From Gavia stellata (Eukaryota; Chordata; Aves; Gaviiformes; Gaviidae), in the NCBI RefSeq assembly GCF_030936135.1, contig NC_082599.1:6620847-6684846 (forward strand): DNA of 64,000 nt, given 5' to 3'. This document shows, piece by piece, positions 38,701 through 49,290 of this stretch; within the stretch, counting starts at the first letter, position 1, and each line of letters begins with the position of its first letter. Both the position numbers and the translations under genes were made by a program. The notes below the pieces were generated by a model. It saw only the letters and a list, made by a program, of their open reading frames with translations, was not told where the DNA came from and did no database searches.

Positions 38701-40795
38701 TAGATCACTTCCCCAGCTGCTGTGACTTCCCTGAGATGGGTAGAGCTGTGCTGATTTACGCCAGCTGGAGATGTGGCTGATTATACGTGTTAGGAGCATG
38801 TACTACAAAAATAATTGTTTATGGTCTTGACAAAATTATGCCTGTTGGAAAAAAGAAACAAACCAGATATCAGTTTAAGCAGAAGTAATGAGTGTGCTGT
38901 GTAAAATTTCAAGGACTGTATTATTCAGTTCCCCCTTGTTTTGATGTGAGCACACAGACCCTGAGAGTGTGTATTAACAGCGACTGAAATTTTTCAGTTA
39001 AAAGAGAATTTGACACCTCCTAACTGTGGAATTGAAGTGCAGTATAAATATAAGTGAATTAAGTCTCAAAAGGTTGCCTGTTGATTGTCAGTAAAATTAT
39101 GAGGAGTGTCTAAGTCACCCAGACTCCTTTACCCTCTTGATCTTTATGTATCTTTAAGTAGAAGGTCTTTATTTGATCTTAATTAAAAACAGGAGTTCTC
39201 CATGAAGCCATTACTTCATGGCTGGAATAAAACTTTCATGCAGTCCCATATCACCTTGTAGTCTTTTTAAACATGATGAAATGTTTGTGTGTATGTGTAA
39301 ATTTATGCGTAAGTATTTGTGAATGTAGACCAGCAACATTAAATTAGATGTGTTGTTGTATCGTTCTTTATTTCCTTATTATTCTTATGTTTTGCAGTGC
39401 TTTGCAGGTCAAAGGAAAATGCCAAAGGGATTATATGGAAAAGAAGGGGGAAAAAAAGATGTCTGTGCTCCATGTAGTCTCAAACATTTAAAAGAAACCC
39501 ATCCTCATGACTGTTTTTGTTACCACAGCAGTTAGGAATGCAGAGTCTATATTTAGTCACAAACATTTCTTAAACAAAAGGAGAATTTAGGACTCCTGAT
39601 TGTTATTTTGTAAGATTTAGGTCTAGCAGAATTGCAGTGGAAACATACCTGCTGCCATGGGCTATCCTCCATCTCCCCAGCTCATGGTCAGTAGTAGCTT
39701 CTTGAGTGGCATCACGGAAATCAGTAGGGTTAAATGAATCCAGTCCTACTTGAGATGAGCATGTCTGATGGTATCTAACCTTTAGCCTGTGAGTGCCACT
39801 TTCACATTGTTGATCTTCAAGTTTGGCTCCTTTATTATCACTGCCAGGTGTCTGAAATATATGCACATACGTCCTTGATACCACACCAGGCAAGCAATCC
39901 TATGCCATCGTGCAAGCAGGAGATGGAGGTGCAAGAAGCTGTGGCTTCTCTGAAGTCAGTGTTCAACCAGGTGTAGTGCACAGCATGGACCTCAGCCACT
40001 GCTTCCCCTATTGCTTCTGGGGAATGGGACCTCCCTGCTGGCTTGTGGCAGCATCTTGGGCCATGATAAGGGGTTGGTAGGCACAAGGGTGGTGGTCTGA
40101 GTCCACAAAGCCTGTGCAAGAGCAGGAGGGCAGCCAGCTGAAGGTGAGCAGGACGCACATTCCTTCTATTTACAGCCCTGCAGGCAACCTATTGCCCAAG
40201 GTGGCCTTTTGGGTGATGGTCACCCATCCATAGGGAGTCAGGGAAAGGCTTGTAGGGCATGCAGGTCATGTTCTGAGAACTTGAAATGTTTTTTGAGCTG
40301 GGGTGGCTGAAGCCTATGAGAGTAAGGCTAACCTGTAATGGAAAACAACATTCATCTTTCTGAATAAATACAGGTGCTAGCAATATCTTATTTGTTTGTG
40401 CTGTTCTCACTTCTTGCCATGCCATAGAAAATCTGCATCTTGGGGCTTTCTTTTCATATGCACATTTTGTTTACATAACCAGTACATTTTTATCAGCAAG
40501 AACCGATGTTAACTGAATTTAACAAAGACAAAGCAAGAGGGAAATTTTCATTCTGTGCATGGTGATATCACAGAAACAATGTGTTTGAAGCCTTGTACTT
40601 CAAAAATATGCCTGAGATGAATGGAAAAATCCAGACTCATATTGTAAAAACGTGAGTCACAACAGCTATTATCTCTTAAGAAATGACATTCCAGCTCTTT
40701 GATTCAGTCATTGATGATTTCCCTTTTTAAGTCGTGGTGCTTTCTTACCCTTTTAAGAAACATCTGAGTTAACCCTGGCTATTTGTAGAAATGTT
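20791..40795 (+). other. First intron, central 20 kb; no gene recognised
   Basis: I see no supported exon, RNA gene or young mobile element. The two longest open frames, both on the - strand (22155-22697, 180 codons; 29514-30074, 186 codons), lack any known domain. They are about the length expected by chance in 64 kb read in six frames. A weak MIR-like stretch is at about 36425-36470 (AAAGTAACTGTGCCAAAATC). In mammals intron 1 of SCN5A contains cardiac enhancers, but I cannot locate equivalents without alignment. Confidence 0.4.
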
Positions 40796-40799
40796 TGCA

Positions 40800-40870
40800 A
40801 TTCATAGGTTAAAAGAAATTAGACATAGAAGGGACCCATGGAATTATCTTGCCCATTTCCTGAAAGCATA
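40800..40870 (-). mobile_element. Probable ancient CR1/L3-like 3' fragment (minus orientation)
   Basis: The sequence AGACATAGAAGGGACCCATGG followed by AATTATCTTGCCCATTTCCTG follows the order of the conserved CR1-type 3' end (GAAGGGACC, ATCAT-T-GTCCA, CCC-CCTG) with many substitutions. It is too diverged for subfamily assignment. Confidence 0.4.
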
Positions 40871-43709
40871 TGAAATTTAAAGAGTTAGGCTAAATATATA
40901 TATCAAAATTTGGAACTTTAACTTACATATAAGATGAAGACAAAACATGTCAGGATTTTTCAATTTTAAGGATGCTGGAAAACATAATTTTTTTAAGGAA
41001 AAGTAAATAGAAGAGTAGCAAAAGCTCTAATGAAATTTGTGGGGGATTTTCCAGCTGTTCCTAGCAGCTATCTTTCTGGAATTTGCAGGTAAAATTGAAA
41101 AGATCTGGTTTTGACCATTTTTAAGTTGATTCAATTTTCTAATAAGAGAAAGCTTTAAGGAAAAATAATTTCCTTTTTTTAAAAAAAAAAACCCAAAAAA
41201 CTTTGTGGCTGTTTTATCTCCCTCACCATCCCCCATCCTTTTTTTTTTTTTCCTTTTTTTACAAAATTTTGACTAGTTCTGTTGCCAGAATTGCTTCTTT
41301 TGGAAGTCTTTAAGGAAGTCTGAGAGGGATGGTGAACATTCTGGTAAAGATTCAGTTTTTGTGATCAAGCAACAGCCATGAAAACTGCGGCACTTAGTAG
41401 AGACGTTCCACACGTTCTCCTGTCATCTCAGAGGAGTACCTGGTGTCCCTCATGCTATGTGGCCATGCCTACAGTTTGGCTATATGGAGAAGGTGGTGCA
41501 GAGGTGGCTACAACCAGTTTTCCAGCAAAGGGAATGTCTGTGTAGCTTGGAGACAGTCACCCAGCCCGTGCTCTGAAGCACTGGAAGCAGGTAGTTGGTA
41601 CGTTGTGGATCTCGAGCACCTGCAGATGTACAGGGGTATTAGCTTCGGTTCTCTGTGTGCTTCCATGTCTGCAGAAGCTCAGGCCAGCCATGGAGTCGGC
41701 AGGCAGATTGAGCCCTTGCCCAAGGCCGTGTAGGCTGTCTTGTGTTGGCACTAGTGCTACATAAGGACAAAAGCACATACGATCAGATGAAGCGTTTCTC
41801 CAGACTGATAGCCTAGGAAGAGTGTAAAAATAGGGCAAACATAAGTAGTCTCTCTTGCATACACCCAAGTTCTGCAGCTAAGGAATTTTCTTAGTCAGAG
41901 ACAGCATCATGGTATTTAAAACAATTAATGGATCTTTTGCCCTTGGATTTGTCTTGTGGCATTGTGAATCTTTGCTGTTTGCAGGCAACAAGTTTCACAG
42001 GATAACGCCGCACCATGTGGAAAGTGGCTCCAGTGGTTGTTTCAAACCTGCTGCTCTGTGATTTCATTTGAAATTTCTTCATTTTTGTATTATGTGAAAA
42101 AGTGAACAATCATTCCCCATTCACCATCTTCACAGCGCTCATGATTATCTAGACCTCAGCTAACAGCCTATAATGATCTCCTCTCTGGTTTAGAGACCTA
42201 GTTTGTGCCCTTCCAGAAGTACTGATCAGCCACTGATTTTTGTTGTCCCCTTGAGCACTGAGACAGGTTTCACTGTGAAGAAACAAAAATTGAAATGACA
42301 AAAAACCTCTGAGAATTCTCTGGCCACCTGTACTGATGTCATTTATAGAAAGTGAAACTCTATTTGCTTGCACTGGTGCTGAGTCACAAAGCGTCGAGCA
42401 TAAGAAAACTCAATTTGTGGGAAGGCTTCTAATTTCCTGTTTTTCAGGAGGAAGGGGATAAAACAAATGATGTGGGGGGGAGAGGGGAAAGGTGTAAAGA
42501 GAATAAATCTAAATAAAGAAGAATGTCAGAATACCAAAACTCCAGGAAGGCTAATTCATTTCAGCCCTGCTTGTTAAAAAAGCAGTAATGCGGAGTATAA
42601 TGTACAAGCTCCAGTAAATCATTCCTGTATGATAGGCTGTGATCAATGACAATTTAATGAATTCATTTTAAAACTAAGTCAGAATAGGAAAAACAGTAGT
42701 TATTTGAAAGAGTACTTTACTCAGATAAATTGAGTCAATAAATATGCTATTTGTCATGCAGAGTCCAGTTAAAGTCTTGTTTGCTAACAAAAATGCTGTC
42801 ATCACAGAGCCTAATAGAAGCAAACTATCTGGAACTATCCACTGTAAATAGACAAATAGCATCTGAAAGCTGAAAACAACAATTGCAGCTGAACAAAGAA
42901 TTGTATCCTGCACACAGGGACGAATGCAATAGGGTAGCCCACCTCAAAGTCTACTATTTTGTTTGTCACCAGCTTATATTCTGATTTAGCATGAATGGTC
43001 TGGTGGTGGTAAAAAACAAGGGCTGTGTTTCTTCAGTGAAATGAGTTTTAATTGTTGCGTAGTGAGGGTTTATCTTGCTGGAAAAACATGCCACTGAAGT
43101 CACTATTAAATTGCAAAGTACGGCTTTAGTGAACTTGGATGGATTTGTGCAGGCTACTAGAACAGGGATAAGCTTCATGCCTTTTCAAACAGTAGTTTTA
43201 CATTAATTTTCACAGCTATCCATGTTGTTAGTGCAAGAAGGCTTTTTGTTCTGCTGTGTTTTTCACACGGCTTTATTCGTATAAGTTGAAGAGATGTGGC
43301 AATTCTCACTCGTTTTCATTCAGGCAAGGATTGGAAGTGTTAGCAGTGAAGCACCATCAACGCAAGATGGTGAAACCTCACAGGTTATGGTTAGATGTTC
43401 AAACTGGTATTGGATGGAAGGAGCCTGGTTTTCAGATGTGATGAACTGGCAACAGTGGCTCTTCAGCATCTCAAAAGCTCGGAGTGCTCATAAGGGTCCC
43501 AGGGCTTTGCCAGGCACATACGGGCTTCCAACATCCTTCAGATTGTAGGGTGTGGAGGAGAAGAAAATGCTCAAAAGTCTTGACAGATATCTTGAAGATG
43601 GTATTTCCTATCCCAAAGGAAAATAAAAATTATGTTGCAGAAGCCTAAGACAGAGATTATGAAAAATTTCTGTGTGATTTAAGAATCTGAACTTGACACT
43701 TCGCTCTTT
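40871..43709 (+). other. First intron segment; no gene recognised
   Basis: This is AT-rich intron. It contains homopolymer-rich stretches (A10 near 41181 and T runs near 41240-41265). No supported exon was found. Confidence 0.4.
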
Positions 43710-43775
43710 AAATTTGGAATAGAACAGCTGGGGCATTTTTAGAAATTTGGAATAGAACAGCTGGGGCATTTTTAG
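43710..43775. repeat. Perfect 33-bp tandem duplication upstream of exon 2
   Basis: The unit at 43710-43742, containing AATTTGGAATAGAACAGCTG and GGGGCATTTTTAG, is repeated without mismatch or spacer at 43743-43775. The identity suggests a recent event. It lies about 450 bp upstream of the acceptor of the first coding exon. Confidence 0.95.
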
Positions 43776-44222
43776 AGTTTGCATCATGTGGCTGGAGATC
43801 GGCTGATTTAAATCTGCCCTGCAGTCATCTTAGGCACATTGTTCATCCACTCCCACAGCTGCATTTTCAAAAATGAGTTAGGAATCCAAATCCCTGTGGC
43901 TTTCAATGAAACTTAAGCTTGTATGAATCTAAGTTACTCCTTAGTTTGGATTTAGGATTCCAAGAGACTGAAAAACTTAAGAATACTCTGGAACTTAAGA
44001 ATACTCTATCTACAAAGTCTTTTTAGCTCTGATCATGAGTGATTCTTAATTGAAATTACAGTTTCAGTCATTTCTGATTTCCTTGATGTTCTACATAAAA
44101 ATAGATGAAGGGTTTCCTGATAATAGATAGCTTACAAGTTATTTGGGTTATTTTTTTCATTCTGATGGCTTTGTTCTTCTTGCTTTGCTCCTGTCACTAA
44201 CCTTTGGTACTTTTTGTTTCAG

Positions 44223-44274
44223 CTGTTTCCACTGCTAGGAGTAAAGACCAGTAAAGACAAAGCAGGATGAAAAG
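44223..44274 (+). other. SCN5A: 5'UTR part of SCN5A exon 2
   Basis: A pyrimidine-rich tract ending TTTTTGTTTCAG provides the acceptor (AG at 44221-44222), so the exon begins at 44223 and carries 52 nt of 5'UTR. An out-of-frame ATG at 44267 sits 8 nt before the channel start at 44275. The second ATG has the better context (A at -3, G at +4); the first has A at -3 but A at +4. Leaky scanning or uORF regulation is therefore plausible. Confidence 0.85.
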
Positions 44275-44545
44275 ATGGCTGACTTCTTGTTACCACCGGG
44301 TACTAACAGCTTCCACCGGTTCACGCCTGAATCCTTGGCTGCTATTGAGAAACGAATTGCAGAGAAGCTTGCAAGGAATGCAAAGCAGGAATACAGAGAG
44401 CAGCTGGGTGAAGAAGAGAAACCTCAGCCTCAGTTTGATTTGCAAGCTTGCAAGAAGCTGCCCGATATCTATGGGACTGTTCCTCCAGAGCTCATTGGGG
44501 AGCCATTGGAGGACCTCGACCCTTTCTACAATGATCGTAAGGTGA
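44267..44545 (+). other. Out-of-frame upstream ATG/overlapping uORF
   Basis: The ATG at 44267 opens a frame that overlaps the channel coding sequence. In genomic DNA it ends with TGA at 44543-44545. In spliced mRNA it crosses into the 46258 exon and ends at TAG after 94 codons. The predicted peptide has no recognisable domain. Its likely significance is translational control of the channel ORF rather than a protein product. Confidence 0.4.
44275..44541 (+). CDS. SCN5A: SCN5A (Nav1.5-like) first coding exon: N-terminal cytoplasmic domain
   Basis: This exon encodes residues 1-89 of a voltage-gated sodium channel alpha subunit, the pore-forming protein for the fast sodium current in the plasma membrane. 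The translation starts [20 protein letters not shown] and includes [19 protein letters not shown] and the family-signature [14 protein letters not shown]. Human Nav1.5 as I remember it starts [20 protein letters not shown] and shares the LDLQA-KKLPDLYG block, closer than Nav1.1/1.2/1.4/1.8. The exon is 267 coding nt, two codons shorter than human (89 versus 91 residues), and ends in phase 0 at a strong donor AAG/GTGAGC. The start was chosen for homology and Kozak context. Reading past the donor reaches a stop at 44589. Confidence 0.95.
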
Positions 44546-46257
44546 GCACCAGCCAGCCATCCTGCTTCGTTGCTTTTACTAAAGCATAAACACTGTCTCT
44601 GTTTTGAGGGCTCTGGCTTTTATCTTTCTACAGCCAGTAAAAATATTTTTTTCCAGACTAAGGATCAGAGTTTCGGCATGAGCAGGACTCCCAGAAAACA
44701 TCTAAGCAGGAGTGCAAAGAGGGATAAAAAGCATAATTAAGACTTGGGTGTTTTCAGATAACTCTATGAATATACAGCGTCTGAAAAGAGCAGAGCAGTA
44801 GCTGGGTTAAATTAAGCCAGAGGTTTTTATCTACCCTATCTTGCCTTCTGCATGAGCCTTGACTCTTCACAGGTCGATTTATCACTTAAGCCCCTTATTG
44901 TTAAGGGCTTCTGGGTGACTTGTCTTGTGTTTGCACTCTGCATAAGAGCAGGAGGCACCTCCACAACCATTCCTGGAGAGCAGCGGTTCTTTTCCTGCTG
45001 AGGGGTAGTCCAACTCCATTTAAGGTGACCAAAATAGACCTGAAGGGAGATGTGAGTAGCATGTGCAATGCTGGCACTTCATAGAAGGGTAAGCTTTGTC
45101 CCAAAGCGAGCATCACCTGATGAGGAATCACGTGGAGGCTGGACCAAAGCCACACCAGTGCAAACAGCTTCTGTCAAAAGGCTGTTGACAGCAGAGCTGG
45201 GCTGGTTGCTTACTACAGTTCATTCCCCTTTCCAAACATTCTGCAACGTGGGGGACAAAATAAGGCTTGGAAGCTCAATGTATTTTTAGTCAGCTTCCAG
45301 TTCTTTCAGGTACTGATGTTCCTGATTTTGGGCTATGCTTTTTCCTGTAAACAATGAATTAATATGACCACAATGCTACTTCTATTAAAACGGTGTAGAA
45401 ACAGGTGCAAGAACTACAGAATAAAAGTTAAATGGATAAAGACAAACAGACGACTTACCTGGAAGGGTCAGAATTAATTTACCTTTTAATTTGCCTGCTA
45501 TCTCCAGGCACAAGCAGCAGGATATAGATTTGCAATTTTAGAGTCATGAAGGTCTTAGGCTCAAGGTAGGTGAGTTGCTTAGAGTTTATCTATTGGGTGT
45601 TCTGATCCTGTCTCTGAGGGAATATTAGTTCCTCTGTGTATGGTGGGGCATCTTCAGAGCTCTGTAAATTGGGCCAGCATCCAATTCACCTTTGCTTTGG
45701 ATTTAAGATAACTCACAGGATTGGTTTCCTTTGCCCATATTAACCTGAGTACAATGACAGTGCCTCAGTGCCAGGGTCAGATCCTGCCGTGGAGCTGTGC
45801 CTCATGCAGCTTCTTACCTGGTGAGACAAAAAACATTGATTGAGGGTAACAAAGTGCTCAAGGTAGAGAAGTTGGAATAACAACATAGTAAGGTTCCCCG
45901 CACCTGGGAAGAAGAGCATCATAAAAGTCCATCCACCACATTTTAGTCTCCAGGTAATTTTATGTTTAAAGGTGATTCCGCTCTCTTCCCAGCCCTGTGA
46001 TGGAACTGATGGCACAGGACCCTGTAAGAAGTGAAGGAAGAAAAAATAGTTGCGATATTGCAATAGGAGAGGCAATAGCTCTGCTGGGAGGGTCTTGGAC
46101 AAAAGTCTTCACTGATTGAAAAGGAATTTAGGATCTCGGGAGGGAGTGGGGAAGAAGCACGGGATACTGGCAGGAATTTCCCAATGGGATGTGGGCTGGG
46201 AAAAGCTGAGCATAAATGCAAATACTGAATGTTCTCATTTTCTATTTTGTTTTCCAG
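44542..46257 (+). other. SCN5A intron (1716 bp), U2-type
   Basis: The intron starts GTGAGC and ends TTTTGTTTTCCAG. No repeat or embedded gene is recognised inside it. Confidence 0.85.
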
Positions 46258-46376
46258 ACATTTATAGTACTGAACAAAGGGAAGACAATCTTTCGATTTA
46301 GTGCCACTCCTGCCTTGTATATACTTAGTCCTTTCCATCCAATCAGAAGAGCAGCAATTAAAATTTTGGTACATTC
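46258..46376 (+). CDS. SCN5A: SCN5A coding exon: end of N-terminus to start of DI-S1
   Basis: This 119-bp exon encodes [20 protein letters not shown], then [20 protein letters not shown] (last Ser codon split 2+1), residues 90-129. It is one of the most conserved parts of sodium channels. [14 protein letters not shown] matches Nav1.5, whereas Nav1.2 has [15 protein letters not shown]. The arginines in FRFSAT and PIRRAA correspond to human R104 and R121, sites of known Brugada-syndrome variants; here they are residues 102 and 119. The exon is flanked by a normal AG acceptor on the left and an AT-AC donor (ATATCCTTTCT) on the right, so a GT-only gene finder would mis-end it. Confidence 0.96.
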
Positions 46377-47029
46377 ATATCCTTTCTGTTGATTTCCCTT
46401 CTTGTATATTCTATATGGTTTTAAACACAGATGGATGGAAGTCAGAAACCATTTTATTTCATTAAGCTGTTTTAAATCTTTTGGCTGAATTTGCTTGCAC
46501 AAGCAGAAACGCACTTGGATTTTTGGTTTGTTTCATTTTATATTGTCATGTGAGCTATGAAAATGACTATATTATACTACTGGCATCAGATACTGTGAAC
46601 TGCACTGGAGAGTCTGGTGGGTTTACTCAGGTTTAAAGGGTATGAAGGGCCTGATCATGTTTAGTGATGAGGCAGTGGAAGAAACTGGGTGTAGTACCTT
46701 AGAAAGGAAGGGAACGTGGAGGCTGGAGCGCACCTGCGGAAATCTAGGCTGATGGAGAGCTCCGCTACTGAGTACTTAAGCAACCTCTCCCATGAGACTC
46801 TGTGACACCATATGCAGATGCAATTTAAATTTGAACTGCCTCAGAACTGAATTTTTTTGCTTTCATGAAACAGAACATTTAAAAAAATTGTTTTGTTGTT
46901 TTTGTAGTTTGTTTACTGCAATGTGTTATCCAGCTAGGAATGAAAGCACAGGCTGGCCTACTGGACCTTTCAATGGGAGGGAGACGCCTGATGTCCCCTA
47001 GCTCTAGCTGTGAAGTCATGCAAGAGATC

Positions 47030-47064
47030 TAGAGAGAGAGATATATATACACACACACATATAT
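47030..47064. repeat. Compound microsatellite (AG)n(AT)n(AC)n(AT)n
   Basis: AGAGAGAGAGATATATATAC is followed by ACACACACACATATATG in the AT-AC intron. It is short and imperfect. Confidence 0.8.
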
Positions 47065-49020
47065 GCAGTTGGTTTTGGCTTGTTTTTTTTCACGAGGCTG
47101 CAGCAACATTATATTCTGACATAGTCACAACTCTCTGGAAGACCAAACTGACCCAAATGTTCAGCTTTTTGTGAACATGACTAAAAACACACACTTTTTC
47201 AGGAGTTGCCTGCATTCTCCACAGTGCGCATGCGAGACCTGGTAGTTGAAAATTCAAAGTCTCCACATGCTGCTGTGATGATTATGTGATGTTTTAGTGA
47301 TGGAAATCCCTCATCTGCAATGCCCATGTCCACCAGAGAAAACAATAATTCTGTGCAAAATGAATATGTGATATCAGCCAAGACGTTAGTGTGGTTACTA
47401 AGAATACACCATAGAATTTTGTAGAGATATTTGCTAATGGATCAGGTTATACGTGCAAGCAGTACAGCACATGCTGCTGCATACCCAGAGCCCAACAGTG
47501 TTTATTAGGTACAGTTGCATCAGCACAGCCTTGCTGAAATTAATTGAGGTCAATGAATTTGTATGGGTATGGCTAAGAGAAGAAATTGAAAATTGAGCTT
47601 CTTAGAAAAAAGCATGTATGTGTGAATATTTGCTCCAGCTTTGGAGGCCTGTTCTGTCTTCTGCTCACTTTCTTCTACACTGGCTGGTGAAGCCAAGAGG
47701 TCACAGGTATGTGTAAAACTCAGAACTACATGCCCTTGGTAGCAGGAAACCAAAAGATAAGTATGCAAGAAATCCTTATCACATTACTTTGAAGGATAAA
47801 GACCATAAAGGAGTGAATTTGAAAGATATGTCAGAAAGAGAAATATGGTCAGATGAGGAGTGTAAAATTTTGGGAGTGGATGGTCACAATGCAAGTAGCA
47901 TTTTAGTTCCAGAAAGACCCAAGTTATCACCTTGCATTGATAATGTCAGGAAATCCAACAGATCACTCTTTGGGAAGCACAAGCAGGAGGCAACAGCTCC
48001 AGTCCCAGTGAAACAGCGGTGAAGTTCCTGCATCAGGCACTGATTCGGTTTCTGTCGATAAACACCTTTCACATCAACCTGAAACACAAAGGCCAGTTGG
48101 CTGAGCAGGCAGTCAATATCCCAGGCAGAAAGGAGATTGAACGGGCAAGGACTCAAGCAGATAATATTATAGACATGAATCTGGGAACCAGGTCTGTTGT
48201 CTTGTGTGAGTGTAATCAAGGAATCTTTATTTTCCCCAGGGCAAAAGCCAAAAAAGAGCATTAACAAATGGTGCCCTGTCACGTAAAAGTCTGAAGCAAC
48301 TTCTTTAATAGATGTCATATTTCCATTTCCAGTCATTGACTGCACCTTGAAGGCCAAGAGTAGAACAGAATAGAGAGGACAGAGTAAAATTGTCCTATAA
48401 AGAAGCAGTCGAGGTCACATTTCTTGGTTAAGTAGCTGTATATGAAGTTCTTCCTCTGAGACTTCAGGCAGGATAGTTCCTGTATGTTCACTGCTCAGCC
48501 AGCCAAGCTGGATTAGTCTAGTCATTCAAAAATACACTCTTCAAAGGGAAAAAACATCCACAGCCTCCTAGTAATGTGAATTACTTCAATTAACAACAAA
48601 CCCCTAAACCTCTTCTAGGTATTTCTCCTCTTATTCAGAGTCTAGAGGGCCTCATAAAAGGACCGTGGATCAGATGGCTGCCCAGAACAAGGCCCTACTA
48701 TTTCCACCTGTTAATAAGATTAAACCACTGCTAACATTTCATTGATGCCTTATGCTTAAAAGACTCCTCTTAGTTCTTCTTGCCTGCAAGCCAAGGACCG
48801 TTATGTAGCGTCCTTAGTTTCTCCAAGCAGTTTGCTGTCCTGTATAAAATCCATAGCAATTGCTATTCCTAGATTTTCTAGGTTTTATAGATAGTTGCTC
48901 TAGGTATTATAGATAGTTGCTCTCAGTTTGCTGCTGATCCAGAATGGGGTTTTGGCCAAAATGACCTTCCTTGATGCTAGAATTATGGATTCTGGCTCAT
49001 TAAAAAAAAAAATCTTCAAG

Positions 49021-49290
49021 AATTCAAGTGATAGGACAAGAGAAAATAGCCGCAAGTTGCGTCAGGGGAGGTTAGATTGGATATTAGGAAAAATTTCTTC
49101 ACTGAAATGGTTGTCAGGCATTGGAAGGGGCTGCCCAGGGAGGTGGTTGACTCACCATCCCTGGAGGTATTTAAAAGACATGTGGATGAGGTGCTTAGGG
49201 ACATGGTTTAGTGGTGGACTTAGCAGGGTTTATGGTTGGACTCGGTGATCTTAAAGGTCTTTTCCAACCTAAATGATTCTATGATTCTAG
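49021..49290 (+). mobile_element. CR1 LINE 3' fragment (plus orientation), about 270 bp
   Basis: The fragment reads in CR1 order: GGACAAGAGAAAATAGC, GGTTAGATTGGATATTAGG, AAAAATTTCTTCACTGAAAT, GGGGCTGCCCAGGGAGGTGG, CACCATCCCTGGAGGTATTT, GGTTGGACTCGGTGATCTTA, TTTTCCAACCTAAATGATTC, and the tail TATGATTCTAG. This is a 5'-truncated, non-autonomous copy without reverse transcriptase. Substitution level is moderate. It sits inside the AT-AC intron in the same orientation as the gene. Confidence 0.92.

Noticed and set aside
44542..44589. Extension of the first coding exon into the intron
   Set aside because: The peptide after NDRK loses all homology, a strong GTGAGC donor sits exactly at the conserved family boundary, and the next exon continues in phase 0.
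46377..46390. Apparent truncation of the channel because no GT donor follows the VHS codons
   Set aside because: The border is an ATATCC U12 donor paired with an AC acceptor at 51777, so the gene is intact.
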